Source: Sphingomonas mali NBRC 15500
Lineage (GTDB): Bacteria > Pseudomonadota > Alphaproteobacteria > Sphingomonadales > Sphingomonadaceae
Reading direction: 5' to 3'
Length of the DNA: 64,000 bases
Assembly: GCF_001598415.1 (NCBI RefSeq)
Contig: NZ_BCYX01000010.1
Coordinates: 1 to 64,000 of the forward strand
The translations under genes were made by a program, and so were the position numbers. The notes beneath the pieces were generated by a model. It was not told the DNA's origin. It did no database searches and worked only from the letters and a program-made list of their open reading frames with translations. Positions 53,379 through 62,667 of this stretch are shown here, piece by piece; within the stretch, counting starts at the first letter, position 1; every line of letters begins with the position of its first letter.

Positions 53379-55004
53379 ATGATGTTGACGATCGATCGTC
53401 GCAGCCTCGTTCTGGGTGCCGGCTTTGGCCTGGGAGCGCTGCTGGTCGCTCCGGGTCGGGGCCTTGCCCAATTGCTCGCCGCCAAGGGGTTCACGCATAG
53501 CGTGGCGAGCGGCGAACCCGGCCCCGATTCCATGCTGTTGTGGACGCGGTACGTGCCCGCGACAGGTGAGGACATCGTCCGGCTCGATGCCGAAGTCGCG
53601 CTCGATCCGGATTTCACCAAGGTGATTTCCGGCGGAAGCGTGCGCACGGGCATCTATCGGGACTGGACGGCGAAGATCACGGTCGACGGGCTGAAGCCGG
53701 GAACGGTCTATTGGTATCGCTTCGTCGCTCCCGATGGCAGCCGCTCGCCGGTCGGCCGGACCAAGACCTTGCCGGCGGACGATGCCACCCGCTTCGGGCT
53801 GGCGGTATTCTCCTGCTCGAACATGCCGGTCGGCTGGTTCAACGCTTATGGCCATGCGGCCAGGCGGACCGACATGGACCTCTGGATGCATGTCGGCGAC
53901 TATTTCTACGAATACGGCAACGCCTCCTACAAGGACAAGCTCATCCCCGGCCGGGCGGTGGAGCCGGATCACGAGATTCTCGCCATCGCCGATTATCGCC
54001 TGCGCTACGCCTGCTATCGCGCCGATGCCGATCTGCAGCGGCTGCATCAGATGGCGCCCATGGTCGCCTTTTGGGACGATCACGAATCCGCCAACGACAG
54101 TTGGGAAGGGGGCGCGCAGAACCATCAGCCGAAGACCGAAGGCGATTGGAACCCACGTCGCGCCGCCGCGATGCAGGTCTATCGCGAATGGATGCCGGTC
54201 TCCGACGAACCGTGGAAATCCTATCCGATCGGGACGCTGGCAACGCTCTACCGAACCGAATCCCGCTTGCTGGCGCGCACCAAACAGGCCGATATCGCCG
54301 CCGCCTATCGTGCCGCCGATCCCGATGCCGCGCTCAAGGCGTTCCGGGACGGCGTGTGGCAGGACCCTTCCGCCACCATGCTCGGGTCGACCCAGGAAAG
54401 CTGGCTGGCGCATTCGTTGAAGGCCAGCGCCCGGTCGACGGCCTGGCAGCTGGTCGGCATGGGCACGATCATCGGCCGGACGGTGATGCCCGGCGACGCG
54501 GTCAGCTGGCTCCGCCCCGACGCCAGCGATCAGGCCGTACTCCGCTTCAAGAACGATAGTCGCGCGGCGCGGATCGGCCTGCCGATGTGGATGGATCGCT
54601 GGGACGGCTATCCCGCCGCGCGGTCGCGGCTGCTGAAATCCGCGCAGGAGGCGGATGCGGATCTCGTCATGCTGTCGGGCGACAGCCATAACGCCTGGGC
54701 CTATTCGCTGACCGAGGATGGGAAGCGTGCGGGCGTCGAGTTCGCCGGGCACAGCGTCACCTCGGGCGGCCTGGAGGGTGGTTTCGGCGCTGATCCGACA
54801 GTTGTCGCCCGGGGCTTCGTCGCCGCCAATTCCGAGATGCAATGGGCCGACACGAGTCAGCGGGGCTATATGATGATCGACATCACGCCCCAGCGCGTAA
54901 CCGGCGAGTGGCTGTTCATGCGGACGATCCAATCTCCAAGCATCGAGCTCGCAGGGTCGCATCGCATGCACGTCGACCGTGGTCGAAGGGCATTTGCCGG
55001 TTGA
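53379..55004 (+). CDS. phoD: PhoD-like alkaline phosphatase/phosphodiesterase, 541 aa
   Basis: Metal-dependent exported phosphatase that releases phosphate from phosphate esters. Seen: an N-terminal signal with RRSLVLGAGFGLGALL (one RR pair, TAT-like, though the motif is short); an N-terminal Ig-like PhoD_N domain (about 35-135); and metallophosphatase motifs FSCSNMP, LWMHVGDYFYEYGNA, AFWDDHESANDSW and LVMLSGDSHNAWAYSL. All core metal-ligand blocks are present. The start is one of two tandem ATGs (53379/53382) with GGAG at 53370. It is co-oriented with the STN receptor, so it is probably in the same FecI-controlled operon. No Pho box was recognised. Confidence 0.9.
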   Translation: MMLTIDRRSLVLGAGFGLGALLVAPGRGLAQLLAAKGFTHSVASGEPGPDSMLLWTRYVPATGEDIVRLDAEVALDPDFTKVISGGSVRTGIYRDWTAKITVDGLKPGTVYWYRFVAPDGSRSPVGRTKTLPADDATRFGLAVFSCSNMPVGWFNAYGHAARRTDMDLWMHVGDYFYEYGNASYKDKLIPGRAVEPDHEILAIADYRLRYACYRADADLQRLHQMAPMVAFWDDHESANDSWEGGAQNHQPKTEGDWNPRRAAAMQVYREWMPVSDEPWKSYPIGTLATLYRTESRLLARTKQADIAAAYRAADPDAALKAFRDGVWQDPSATMLGSTQESWLAHSLKASARSTAWQLVGMGTIIGRTVMPGDAVSWLRPDASDQAVLRFKNDSRAARIGLPMWMDRWDGYPAARSRLLKSAQEADADLVMLSGDSHNAWAYSLTEDGKRAGVEFAGHSVTSGGLEGGFGADPTVVARGFVAANSEMQWADTSQRGYMMIDITPQRVTGEWLFMRTIQSPSIELAGSHRMHVDRGRRAFAG

Positions 55005-55062
55005 AAAACCCTTCCGGCGTCGCCGCGACAATCGATGTGGCTCGGCGGCCAGGGTATCGAGC

Positions 55063-56025
55063 TTAATGTTGGAAGCTGGCGCGGTATTGGGCCGGCGTGA
55101 TGCCCAGCCGCTCGACGAAGATCATGCGCATCCGGTCGGCCGTGCCGAAGCCGCAGTCGAACGCGACCGCCTTTAGCGGCAGATGCGTCCCTTCGAGCAG
55201 CTTGCGGGCGGCGTCGACGCGCGCACGTTCGACGAATTCGTGCGGCGTAATTCCCGTCTCGCGCACGAAATGCCGCGCCAGGTTGCGCGAACTCATCCCG
55301 ACTGTCGCGGCGAGTGAGCCGAGCGTGTGACGCTGGCCGATATGCTCCATGACATGGGACTGCAAACGGGCGATCGGCGACTCCGGGTCAGCCGGGGCCG
55401 AGAGGTAGGGGCTGAACTGCGATTGCCCTCCCTGGCGCTGGGCGAGAACCACCAGTCTTTTGGCGACGGCAACGGCGACATCGGCGCCGTGACGCTCTCG
55501 CACCAAGGCCAGCGCAAGATCGATCCCGGCCGTCACCCCGGCGGAGGTGATGATCGTCCCGTCCCGCACATGGATCAGATCCGGCTCGACCCGGGCGGCC
55601 GGAAAGCGCGCGGCAAGTTTCTGCGCGACCTGCCAATGGGTGGTGACGCGCCGATCGTCCAGCAGTCCGGCATGACCCAAGGCGAAAGCGCCGGTGCAGA
55701 TCGAGCCGAGCATTCCCGTCCGCGAAGCGACTGAGCGAAGCCAGGCGACCATCGCCGGGTCGGGATCGGCATAGGGCAGGTCCGGACCGCCCGCGACCAG
55801 GACGAGATCGTATCGGCCCGACGCTTCGTCGAAGCTCAGATCGGGCATGATCTGCATGTTGTTCGATGCGCGCAGCGGCGCCCGATCGCGCGCGACGAGC
55901 AGCGTCTGATAGCGGTCCGCTTCGGGAATGAAGGCGTTCGCCTCGGCGAAGACGTCGCTCGGTCCGGCCACGTCCAGCGCCTGGACGCCGTCATGGATCA
56001 CCACGGCCACTTTCTCCGCAGGCAC
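55063..56025 (-). CDS. GlxA-type AraC regulator with DJ-1/PfpI domain, 320 aa
   Basis: Transcription factor with an N-terminal class I glutamine-amidotransferase-like (DJ-1/PfpI) sensor domain and a C-terminal AraC helix-turn-helix. Seen: VAVVIHDGVQALDVAGPSDVF at the start; the nucleophile-elbow Cys in GSICTGAFALGHAGLL; GTIITSAGVTAGIDLALALV; then the HTH (LGSLAATVGMSSRNLARHFVRETGITPHEFVERARVDAARKLLE ... AFDCGFGTADRMRMIF). I choose GTG 56025 (preceded by GGGAGAGG) because it gives the usual length; the ORF extends to ATG 56145. It is divergent from the HD-AhpD-HD operon, its probable target. Confidence 0.87.
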   Translation of the reverse strand: MPAEKVAVVIHDGVQALDVAGPSDVFAEANAFIPEADRYQTLLVARDRAPLRASNNMQIMPDLSFDEASGRYDLVLVAGGPDLPYADPDPAMVAWLRSVASRTGMLGSICTGAFALGHAGLLDDRRVTTHWQVAQKLAARFPAARVEPDLIHVRDGTIITSAGVTAGIDLALALVRERHGADVAVAVAKRLVVLAQRQGGQSQFSPYLSAPADPESPIARLQSHVMEHIGQRHTLGSLAATVGMSSRNLARHFVRETGITPHEFVERARVDAARKLLEGTHLPLKAVAFDCGFGTADRMRMIFVERLGITPAQYRASFQH

Positions 56026-56224
56026 GGTCCTCTCCCATTTGGCGCGAATCGGCGCGCTCTTGTCCTGAATCGCAGGTTCGCCGCAATTGAGTCGAGAGAC
56101 GCGCATGGCCAAGTCCAAACGGTCGGAGCGCATCGACCACTCCACGCCGATCTAACGATCAATAGTCCAACCCTGTCGCGTGCCGGTTCACGCCACGCGA
56201 CGTCGTGTCGAAAAGGAACTTGCG

Positions 56225-56866
56225 ATGAACGTTGCAATTGCCGGCATCCCCGTCCCCGATAGCGGGATCGCGCGTGCCGCCACTCAGTTGGTGCGCGACA
56301 CCGAAGACGATCTGCTGTTTCACCATAGCCGCCGCGTGTTTTTCTGGGGCGCACTGACCGGCGAGCGCCGGTCGCTGAAATACGATCCGGAACTCCTCTA
56401 TCTGGGCGCGATGTTCCACGACATGGGCCTGACGCGCGCGCATGCCAGCGCCGATCTGCGGTTCGAGGTCGACGGCGCCAATGCCGCGCGCGACTTCATG
56501 GCCAGCTATGGCGTCGCGGAACGGGATATCGAGGACGTCTGGACCGCGATCGCGCTCCACACCACGCCGGGAATTCCCGAGCATATGCGCCCGACCATCG
56601 CGCTGGTGACCGCGGGCGTGGAGATGGACGTGCTGGGCATCGCCTATCGCGATTTTACCCAGGAACAGCGCGACCAGGTTTGCGCGTGCCATCCGCGCGA
56701 GCCCGATTTCAAGGAAAGCATCATCGATCATTTCGCCAAGGGGATCGCGAGCAAGCCGCTGACCACGTTCGGCAACGTCAAGGCCGACGTGCTCGCGCTC
56801 AAGGACCCGAATTATGTCCGCCAGAATTTCTGCGCGCTCATCCTCGGATCGGCCTGGCCGAATTGA
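56225..56866 (+). CDS. HD-domain protein, cyanamide-hydratase-like (first copy), 213 aa
   Basis: Seen: the HD metal-binding pattern HHSRRVFFWG ... GAMFHDMGL ... AIALHTTPG and the RFEVDGANAARDF block. This arrangement resembles the HD-type cyanamide hydratases (urea-forming) of fungi and their bacterial relatives more than nucleotide phosphohydrolases. The reaction is therefore inferred, not shown. Cytoplasmic. AAGGA at 56214-56218 supports ATG 56225. It is the first gene of an operon with an AhpD-like gene and a second, clearly paralogous HD protein at 57382; about half of the aligned residues are identical by eye. Confidence 0.8.
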   Translation: MNVAIAGIPVPDSGIARAATQLVRDTEDDLLFHHSRRVFFWGALTGERRSLKYDPELLYLGAMFHDMGLTRAHASADLRFEVDGANAARDFMASYGVAERDIEDVWTAIALHTTPGIPEHMRPTIALVTAGVEMDVLGIAYRDFTQEQRDQVCACHPREPDFKESIIDHFAKGIASKPLTTFGNVKADVLALKDPNYVRQNFCALILGSAWPN

Positions 56867-56890
56867 AGAATCGCAATCGGAGGTTTCGAA

Positions 56891-57349
56891 ATGACCATGC
56901 GCATGGACTATGAAGCGGCGGCCCCCGCCGCGATCAGGGCGCTCGGCGGCGTCTACGGCTATATCGGCCAGAGCGGGCTGGCCAAGCCGCTCGTCGACCT
57001 GGTCTATCTGCGCGTCTCGCAGATCAACGGCTGCGCTTATTGCATCGACATGCATTCGCGCGAGCTGGCGCACGGCGGCATGCGCCCCGAAAAGCTCGCG
57101 CTTGTGCCGGTGTGGCGCGAAGCGGGCGATCTGTTCGACGATCGTGAGAAAGGGGCGCTCGCCTGGGCGGAGACGGTGACGCGCGTCGCAGACACCGGCG
57201 TCCCCCAGGGTGATTATGATGCAGCGGCGGCGCTGTTCGGAGAAAAGGAATTGGCCGATCTCACCGTCGCGATCGGATTGATGAATGCCTATAACCGGCT
57301 GGCGATCAGCTTCCGGCGTCCGCCCGCCGCCGTGACCGGCAAGGCCTAG
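56891..57349 (+). CDS. carboxymuconolactone decarboxylase/AhpD-like protein, 152 aa
   Basis: Seen: the AhpD core with redox pair CAYC in LRVSQINGCAYCIDMHSRELAHGG, followed by a helical DLTVAIGLMNAYNRLAISFRR. The CxxC plus downstream His is typical of the AhpD-type peroxidase/disulfide branch of this superfamily. Probably a cytoplasmic antioxidant or oxidative partner. It lies 24 bases after the first HD gene and 32 bases before the second, so all three are one transcription unit. The start is ATG 56891 with GGAGG about 11 bases upstream; ATG 56897 is an alternative. Confidence 0.88.
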   Translation: MTMRMDYEAAAPAAIRALGGVYGYIGQSGLAKPLVDLVYLRVSQINGCAYCIDMHSRELAHGGMRPEKLALVPVWREAGDLFDDREKGALAWAETVTRVADTGVPQGDYDAAAALFGEKELADLTVAIGLMNAYNRLAISFRRPPAAVTGKA

Positions 57350-57381
57350 TACCGAGCACCGCATATCCAGAGGAAATCGCC

Positions 57382-58059
57382 ATGTCTCCCACCATCATTT
57401 GCGGGGTGTCCGTCCCCGACAGCAAGATCGCCCGAGAGGCGACCGAAATGCTCCGCGACACGTCGAGCGAGCTGTTGTTCGACCACTCGCTGCGGGTCTT
57501 TTTCTGGGCCGCGATCGCGGGCAATCGCCGGGAACTGACGTACGATCCGGAGCTGCTCTACGTCGGGGCGATGTTCCACGATTTCGGCCTCACCGATCGC
57601 TATCGGACGAGTCAGCAGCGGTTCGAGGTCGATGGCGCCAATGCCGCGCGCGACTTCCTGCGTGGCCACGGCATCGCTCAGCACGATCTGGATCGCGTCT
57701 GGGCGGCTATCGCCCTCCACACCACGCCGGGCATCCCGCACCTCATGCATCCGGAGATCGCCTTGCTCCACGCCGCCGCGGGCATGGACGTCGCCGGCCG
57801 CGGCTATGCCGATTTCACCGACGAGGAGCGGGCGGCGGTGACCGGCGCCTATCCGCGCGGCGCCGAGTTCGAATCCGGGATGATCGATGAATTCTACCAG
57901 GGTTTGAAGCATCGACCCGACAGCACGTTCGGCACGCTCAACGACGATTATCTGGCGTTCCGCGATCCGACGTTCCGGCGCGGCGACATTTGCAGCATCA
58001 TGCTGGCGTCGCCCTGGGTTTGCGCGCACGATGCCGGAGGGCATCGGCCACACGGATGA
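57382..58059 (+). CDS. HD-domain protein, cyanamide-hydratase-like (second copy), 225 aa
   Basis: Paralogue of the first HD gene with all HD residues kept: FDHSLRVFFWAA, GAMFHDFGL, RFEVDGANAARDFL and AIALHTTPGIPHLMHPE. It differs in the C-terminal third (longer, ending GGHRPHG). AGAGGAAA precedes ATG 57382. Two related but diverged copies around an AhpD-like gene suggest either two substrates or a hetero-oligomer. It ends 20 bases before the convergent antiporter. Confidence 0.8.
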   Translation: MSPTIICGVSVPDSKIAREATEMLRDTSSELLFDHSLRVFFWAAIAGNRRELTYDPELLYVGAMFHDFGLTDRYRTSQQRFEVDGANAARDFLRGHGIAQHDLDRVWAAIALHTTPGIPHLMHPEIALLHAAAGMDVAGRGYADFTDEERAAVTGAYPRGAEFESGMIDEFYQGLKHRPDSTFGTLNDDYLAFRDPTFRRGDICSIMLASPWVCAHDAGGHRPHG

Positions 58060-58079
58060 CCGGCGCCGCGATCCGCGCG

Positions 58080-59663
58080 CTACTCTCCCCGCTGCAGGAT
58101 GATCCCCAGTTCCTCGACGTCGAGATCGCGTTCGAGCTCCTGCAGCACCTCGTCCTCGATCAGCCCGGCGCGGTGGACGCGGATCAGCTCGGTGCGGCCG
58201 GCAGCGATCGCGGTCAGGATCACGTCGAAATGCGGCCGCACATTCTCCATGAAGGTGTCCGCATCGGCGGCGTAGCGCTGGATCGCCGCCAGGCGCTTGC
58301 GCGATTGCTCGAGCATCTGCGGGTGGATCAGCGTTCCGTCCTCGGTATAGGCATTCGCCTCGACCGCATCGTTCCTGGCCTTCGCGATCGCGGCTTCCGT
58401 CTCGGCCATCGTCATCTTCGCCGGCGGATCCTTGTCTTCCGGTCCGACCTTCCGGATCAGCCAGCCCAGGCTCGTCCCCTGCACGACCACGGTAGCGAAG
58501 ATCACGGCGAAGGCAGTGACCAGCATCAGGTCGCGCCCCGGCATCGCCGCGGGCAGGGACAGCGCCACCGCCAGCGTGACCACCCCGCGCATGCCCGTCC
58601 AGCTCAGCACCGTCGCCTGCCGCACGCCGAGCGGTCGCGCGCGCTTCAGTCCCGCGGCCCGAAGCGCCACGAGCAGGCCGTCATTGGCGAAGATCCAGAC
58701 AAAGCGCGCCGCGACGATCGCCAGCACGACGCCCAGGATCGGGATCGTCATCGTCGCGGTGACCGCCTCGATGCCGCCGACGCGATCGAGAACGCCGCGC
58801 AACGACGACCCGATCAGGATGAAGACGATCGCTTCGAGGATGAACACCATCGTCTGCCAGAACGCGCTGCCGCGCAGCCGGACGGGGGCGGAAAAGACGA
58901 TATGCTGGTACCAGCCGAGCATCAGGCCGGCGACCACCGTCGCGATCACCCCGGAGACGTGCACGCGCTCGCCGGCGATATAGGCGACCCAGCACATCAG
59001 GGTGTTGGCCATGATGATCAGCGTCTGGTCCTTCAGCCGCTTGACCACGAACAGCCAGCCCGCCGCGACCGCCAGCCCGACCACGACGCCGCCGAGCGCG
59101 AGCAGGAAGAAACTGGTGACCGCGGCGCCGGCGCTGAACGTACCGCTCAACGTCGCCGCCACGGCGAAGCGGAACAGCACCAGCCCGGTCGCGTCGTTAA
59201 GCAGGCTTTCGCCCTCGACCAGCGCCGACAACCGGCGGGGGAGCTTGACGTTCTGCAGCACCGCGCGCGCCGATACAGCGTCAGGCGGCGACACGATGGC
59301 GCCGAGCGCGAAACATGCCGCCCAGGGCAGGCTGGGGACGAGCCAATGCGTGACGAGCCCGACCGCCAGCGTGGTGAAGACGATCGCCCCGATCGCGAGC
59401 GAGAGAATCCCCGGCAAATGCCGCCGGAATCGCCCGAACGCGGTGAAATACGCCCCGTCCATCAGCAATGGCGGCAGGAACAGCACCAGCGCCAGCTCGG
59501 GATCGAGCGCCACGGGCGGCAGTCCCGGGATGAAGGCGAGCGCACCGCCGCCCACCAGCAAGGCGGTCGACGGCGGCAGCTTCAGCCGCCGCGCCGCCCA
59601 ATGCAGCGCGACGACACCGACGAGCAAGACGAGGACGAGTTCGAAAGTCTCGACAGGACTCAT
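58080..59663 (-). CDS. Na+/H+ antiporter, CPA1 (NhaP-like), 527 aa
   Basis: Inner-membrane cation/proton exchanger for pH and sodium homeostasis. Seen: about 12 hydrophobic segments over residues 5-395; FALGAIVSPPDAVSARAVLQ (the ion-binding -SPPDAV- region) and VEGESLLNDATGLVLFRFA (the second conserved -LLNDATG- motif), both diagnostic of CPA1; and a hydrophilic cytoplasmic C-terminus of about 120 residues rich in charged residues. ATG 59663. A 47-residue gene lies just upstream on the same strand (8-base gap), so the two may be co-transcribed. Confidence 0.92.
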   Translation of the reverse strand: MSPVETFELVLVLLVGVVALHWAARRLKLPPSTALLVGGGALAFIPGLPPVALDPELALVLFLPPLLMDGAYFTAFGRFRRHLPGILSLAIGAIVFTTLAVGLVTHWLVPSLPWAACFALGAIVSPPDAVSARAVLQNVKLPRRLSALVEGESLLNDATGLVLFRFAVAATLSGTFSAGAAVTSFFLLALGGVVVGLAVAAGWLFVVKRLKDQTLIIMANTLMCWVAYIAGERVHVSGVIATVVAGLMLGWYQHIVFSAPVRLRGSAFWQTMVFILEAIVFILIGSSLRGVLDRVGGIEAVTATMTIPILGVVLAIVAARFVWIFANDGLLVALRAAGLKRARPLGVRQATVLSWTGMRGVVTLAVALSLPAAMPGRDLMLVTAFAVIFATVVVQGTSLGWLIRKVGPEDKDPPAKMTMAETEAAIAKARNDAVEANAYTEDGTLIHPQMLEQSRKRLAAIQRYAADADTFMENVRPHFDVILTAIAAGRTELIRVHRAGLIEDEVLQELERDLDVEELGIILQRGE

Positions 59664-59670
59664 TGTTGCG

Positions 59671-59814
59671 TTAGTCGCCCGTGCGGCGCTTGATCTTGTT
59701 CGGCAGGTCCTTGCCCTTGGTGCGGCGCGACGGAACCTGGATCGGGTTCTTCTTCTTCCACTCGGCCCAGGTCATCGGGCCGTCGGGAGTCTGGATGATG
59801 GTGTCGTCTGCCAT
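59671..59814 (-). CDS. conserved-looking small protein, 47 aa
   Basis: Reading the minus strand gives ATG at 59814 and TAA at 59671: MADDTIIQTPDGPMTWAEWK at the start, then a strongly basic tail (KKKNPIQVPSRR ... KIKRRTGD). The composition (acidic start, WAEW core, Lys/Arg tail) and good coding bias suggest a real small nucleic-acid- or ribosome-associated protein. I do not know a function. It falls below common ORF length cut-offs and is easily missed. It sits 8 bases before the antiporter start. Confidence 0.65.
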   Translation of the reverse strand: MADDTIIQTPDGPMTWAEWKKKNPIQVPSRRTKGKDLPNKIKRRTGD

Positions 59815-59938
59815 CGTGGTTGCTTACACCAAAGCGAGGCGCGGCGCACGGTGTTGCGGCGCCATGTTCGCGGACGGCCTCTGGCGGATGTCGCCGCCGA
59901 AATTATATCGCGGCAGCGAACGAGACGCTGGAGGGACG

Positions 59939-60343
59939 ATGTTGCGCGCGATTCTGTTGGTCATGATCGGCCTGTTGACCGTTAGCCCCGCCAGCGCAGG
60001 CGAAGGCGATGCGGCGATCGGCACGTGGCGTAACCTTCGCGACACCATGCATATCGACATCCAGCGGTGCGGCGATTCGGTGTGCGGCAAGGTCGTCTGG
60101 GCAAGCGATCAGGCGATCGCGGATGCCCGGCGCGGCGGTACGCACGACCTGATCGGCACGCAGGTCTTTCGCGATTTTCGACAGGATTCCGCGGGCAATT
60201 GGCGCGGCAAGGTGTTCGTCCCCGACCTCAACAAGACGCTCTCCGGCACCATCGTGCTGGTCGACCGCAACACGTTGAAGGGCACCGGCTGCCTTGTCGG
60301 TCGCGTGCTGTGCAAGTCGAAGGTGCTGGTCAGGATCGGTTAG
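59939..60343 (+). CDS. DUF2147 family exported protein, 134 aa
   Basis: Signal peptide 1-20 (ending in ASA). The mature part fits DUF2147: AIGTWRN ... HIDIQRCGDSVCGKVVWAS ... VFRDFRQDSAGNWRGKVFVPDLNKTLSGTIVLVDRNTLKGTGC ... LCKSKVLVRI, with four Cys that could form disulfides. Function unknown; periplasmic. GGAGGGA directly before ATG 59939 marks the start and the longer frame from 59681 is rejected. Confidence 0.85.
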   Translation: MLRAILLVMIGLLTVSPASAGEGDAAIGTWRNLRDTMHIDIQRCGDSVCGKVVWASDQAIADARRGGTHDLIGTQVFRDFRQDSAGNWRGKVFVPDLNKTLSGTIVLVDRNTLKGTGCLVGRVLCKSKVLVRIG

Positions 60344-60436
60344 CTGGCGCCTAGCCGTTACCTTGCGTCCGCCAATCCGCGGTCATACTCACAAACGATC
60401 GCGCTTCGGCGCCTGTTTGGACAGTAGAGACGTTCG

Positions 60437-61264
60437 ATGACCCACTATGTTGCCGCGGCGTCCAAGGGCGCCGATCGCCGCACCGGCGCGATCAAGCTCC
60501 ACGGAGCCGAGGACTTCGCCGCCATGCGCAAGGCGGGACAGGTGACCGCTTCGGTGCTCGACTTGCTAGCCGACGCGGTGCGGCCCGGCGTCAGCACCGA
60601 GGCGATCGATGCGATCGCCCATGACGCGATCGTGGCGGCCGGGGCGATCCCGGCGAATATTGGCTATCGCGGCTATGCCCATACCAGCTGCATTTCGATC
60701 AATCATGTCGTTTGCCACGGCATTCCCGGCGAGCGAACGCTGAAGGATGGCGATATCGTCAATATCGACCTGACCTCGATCGTCGATGGCTGGCACGGCG
60801 ATTCCAGTCGCATGTACCTCGTCGGCGACGTGTCGGTGAAGGCGCGGCGGCTGGTGGACGTCACCTATGAATGCCTGATGCGCGGGATCGAGCAGGCCAG
60901 ACCGGGCAACCGGCTCGGCGATATCGGGCATGCCATCCAGCAGCATGCCGAACGCCATCGCTATGGTGTCGTCCGGGATTTCGTCGGCCACGGCGTCGGC
61001 CGCGTCTATCATGATGCGCCGGATGTCCTGCATTACGGACGGCCCGGCACCGGCCCTGAACTCAGGCCCGGAATGATCTTCACCATCGAGCCGATGATCA
61101 ATGCCGGACGGCCCGACGTGAAGATGCTCGACGACGGCTGGACCGCGGTGACGCGCGACCGCTCGCTCTCGGCGCAATTCGAACATTCGATCGGCATCAC
61201 CGAAACCGGCTGCGAGATCTTCACTAACAGCCCGATGGGGCGTCACCGTCCGCCTTACGTCTGA
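60437..61264 (+). CDS. map: type I methionine aminopeptidase, 275 aa
   Basis: Removes N-terminal Met from new proteins in the cytoplasm. All catalytic residues are visible at E. coli spacing: His94 (VVCHGIP), Asp111 and Asp122 (NIDLTSIVDGWHGD), His185 (GHGVGRVYH), Glu218 (FTIEPMI) and Glu249 (AQFEHSIGIT). The N-terminus is about 15 residues longer than in E. coli but has no extra domain. It has its own 93-base upstream gap; promoter boxes are not clear. Confidence 0.96.
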   Translation: MTHYVAAASKGADRRTGAIKLHGAEDFAAMRKAGQVTASVLDLLADAVRPGVSTEAIDAIAHDAIVAAGAIPANIGYRGYAHTSCISINHVVCHGIPGERTLKDGDIVNIDLTSIVDGWHGDSSRMYLVGDVSVKARRLVDVTYECLMRGIEQARPGNRLGDIGHAIQQHAERHRYGVVRDFVGHGVGRVYHDAPDVLHYGRPGTGPELRPGMIFTIEPMINAGRPDVKMLDDGWTAVTRDRSLSAQFEHSIGITETGCEIFTNSPMGRHRPPYV

Positions 61265-61315
61265 GGTGGTGGGCTGCCGGGTTCGTCCGGCCGGCGATCG
61301 GCGATAGCGCGCCGC

Positions 61316-62590
61316 TTATGGCCGGATCTGGCCCGTTCCCCGCCCGATCCATTTGTACGTCGTCAGCCCCTCGAGCGCTACCGGTCCGCGTGCGTGCAGC
61401 CGCCCCGTGGCGATGCCGATCTCCGCGCCCAGCCCGAACTCGCCGCCATCGGCGAATTGGGTCGAGGCGTTCCACAGCACGATCGCGCTGTCGACCGCGG
61501 CCAGGAAGCGCTCGGCGACGGTGGCATCCTCGGCGACGATCGCGTCGGTATGGTGCGAACCGTGCGCGGCGATGAAGCTCAGCGCCTCTTCGATCCCGCC
61601 GACCAAGCGTGCGGAAGCGATCGCATCGAGATATTCGGTATCCCAATCCTCACTGCCCGCCGACACCACGCCGGGTACCAATTGCTTGAGCAAGGGATCG
61701 CCGCGCACTTCGCACCCCGCCGCCTGCAATTTCTGGATCAGCTGGCCGGCATGCGGATAGTCGCGGTCGATCAGCAACGTCTCCATCGCGCCGCACACGC
61801 CGGTGCGGCGCATCTTGGCGTTGACGACGATGTCCTCGGCCATCGCCTGGTCGGCTGACGCGTGGACATAGATGTGGTTGATCCCGTCGAGATGCGCGAG
61901 GACCGGTACCCGCGCCTCGGCCTGGACGCGCGCGACCAGTCCCTTGCCGCCGCGCGGCACGATCATGTCGATCACGCCTTCGCCGGCCAGCATCGCGCCC
62001 ACCGCGGCGCGGTCGGTCACCGGCACCAATTGCACGGCCTCGCCGGGCAGGCCGGCCGCTTCCAGCCCCTGGACCAGCGCCGCATGGATCGCGCGGTTGC
62101 TCTCGATCGCCTCGGACCCGCCGCGCAGGATGACCGCATTGCCCGACCCGATGCACAAAGCCGCGGCATCGGCGGTGACGTTGGGCCGGCTTTCGTAGAT
62201 GATGCCGATCACGCCGATCGGCACGCGCACGCGCGCCAGCTTCAGGCCGTTGGGGCGCTCGATTTCGTCGATGACCTCGCCGACCGGGTCCTTCAGCGTC
62301 GCCACGGTGGCGACCCCGTCTGCGGTCGCCGCGACGCGCTCGGGTGTCAGCTTCAACCGGTCGAGCATCGCCGCCGACAGCCCGGCGGCGGTGCCGTTCG
62401 CCATGTCGACCTTGTTGGCGGCCAGGATATCCGGTTCGGCATCGCGGATCGCCTGGGCCATGGCCTCCAGCGCGCGTGCCTTGTCCGCGCTCGACAGCCC
62501 GGCAAGTACCAGTGCTGCGGAACGTGCGTGCCGGCCCATCGACGCGATCAGCGCGACGGGATCGATTTCGATGTGGACGGTCGTTTCCAT
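61316..62590 (-). CDS. proA: gamma-glutamyl phosphate reductase, 424 aa
   Basis: Second step of proline synthesis: NADPH-dependent reduction of gamma-glutamyl phosphate to glutamate semialdehyde. The aldehyde-dehydrogenase-like fold is clear: [44 protein letters not shown], and the catalytic Cys in [14 protein letters not shown]. The length equals the family norm. The partner kinase (proB) is not adjacent; a nadD-type neighbour may lie elsewhere. ATG 62590; it is divergent from the DUF3667 gene. Confidence 0.96.
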   Translation of the reverse strand: METTVHIEIDPVALIASMGRHARSAALVLAGLSSADKARALEAMAQAIRDAEPDILAANKVDMANGTAAGLSAAMLDRLKLTPERVAATADGVATVATLKDPVGEVIDEIERPNGLKLARVRVPIGVIGIIYESRPNVTADAAALCIGSGNAVILRGGSEAIESNRAIHAALVQGLEAAGLPGEAVQLVPVTDRAAVGAMLAGEGVIDMIVPRGGKGLVARVQAEARVPVLAHLDGINHIYVHASADQAMAEDIVVNAKMRRTGVCGAMETLLIDRDYPHAGQLIQKLQAAGCEVRGDPLLKQLVPGVVSAGSEDWDTEYLDAIASARLVGGIEEALSFIAAHGSHHTDAIVAEDATVAERFLAAVDSAIVLWNASTQFADGGEFGLGAEIGIATGRLHARGPVALEGLTTYKWIGRGTGQIRP

Positions 62591-62667
62591 GGCGGGCCGA
62601 TTATCACGCCGAAACCGGTGGCCAAAGCCCTATCGCCTTTCGCGCGGCCAATGCTATCCATCGCGCC

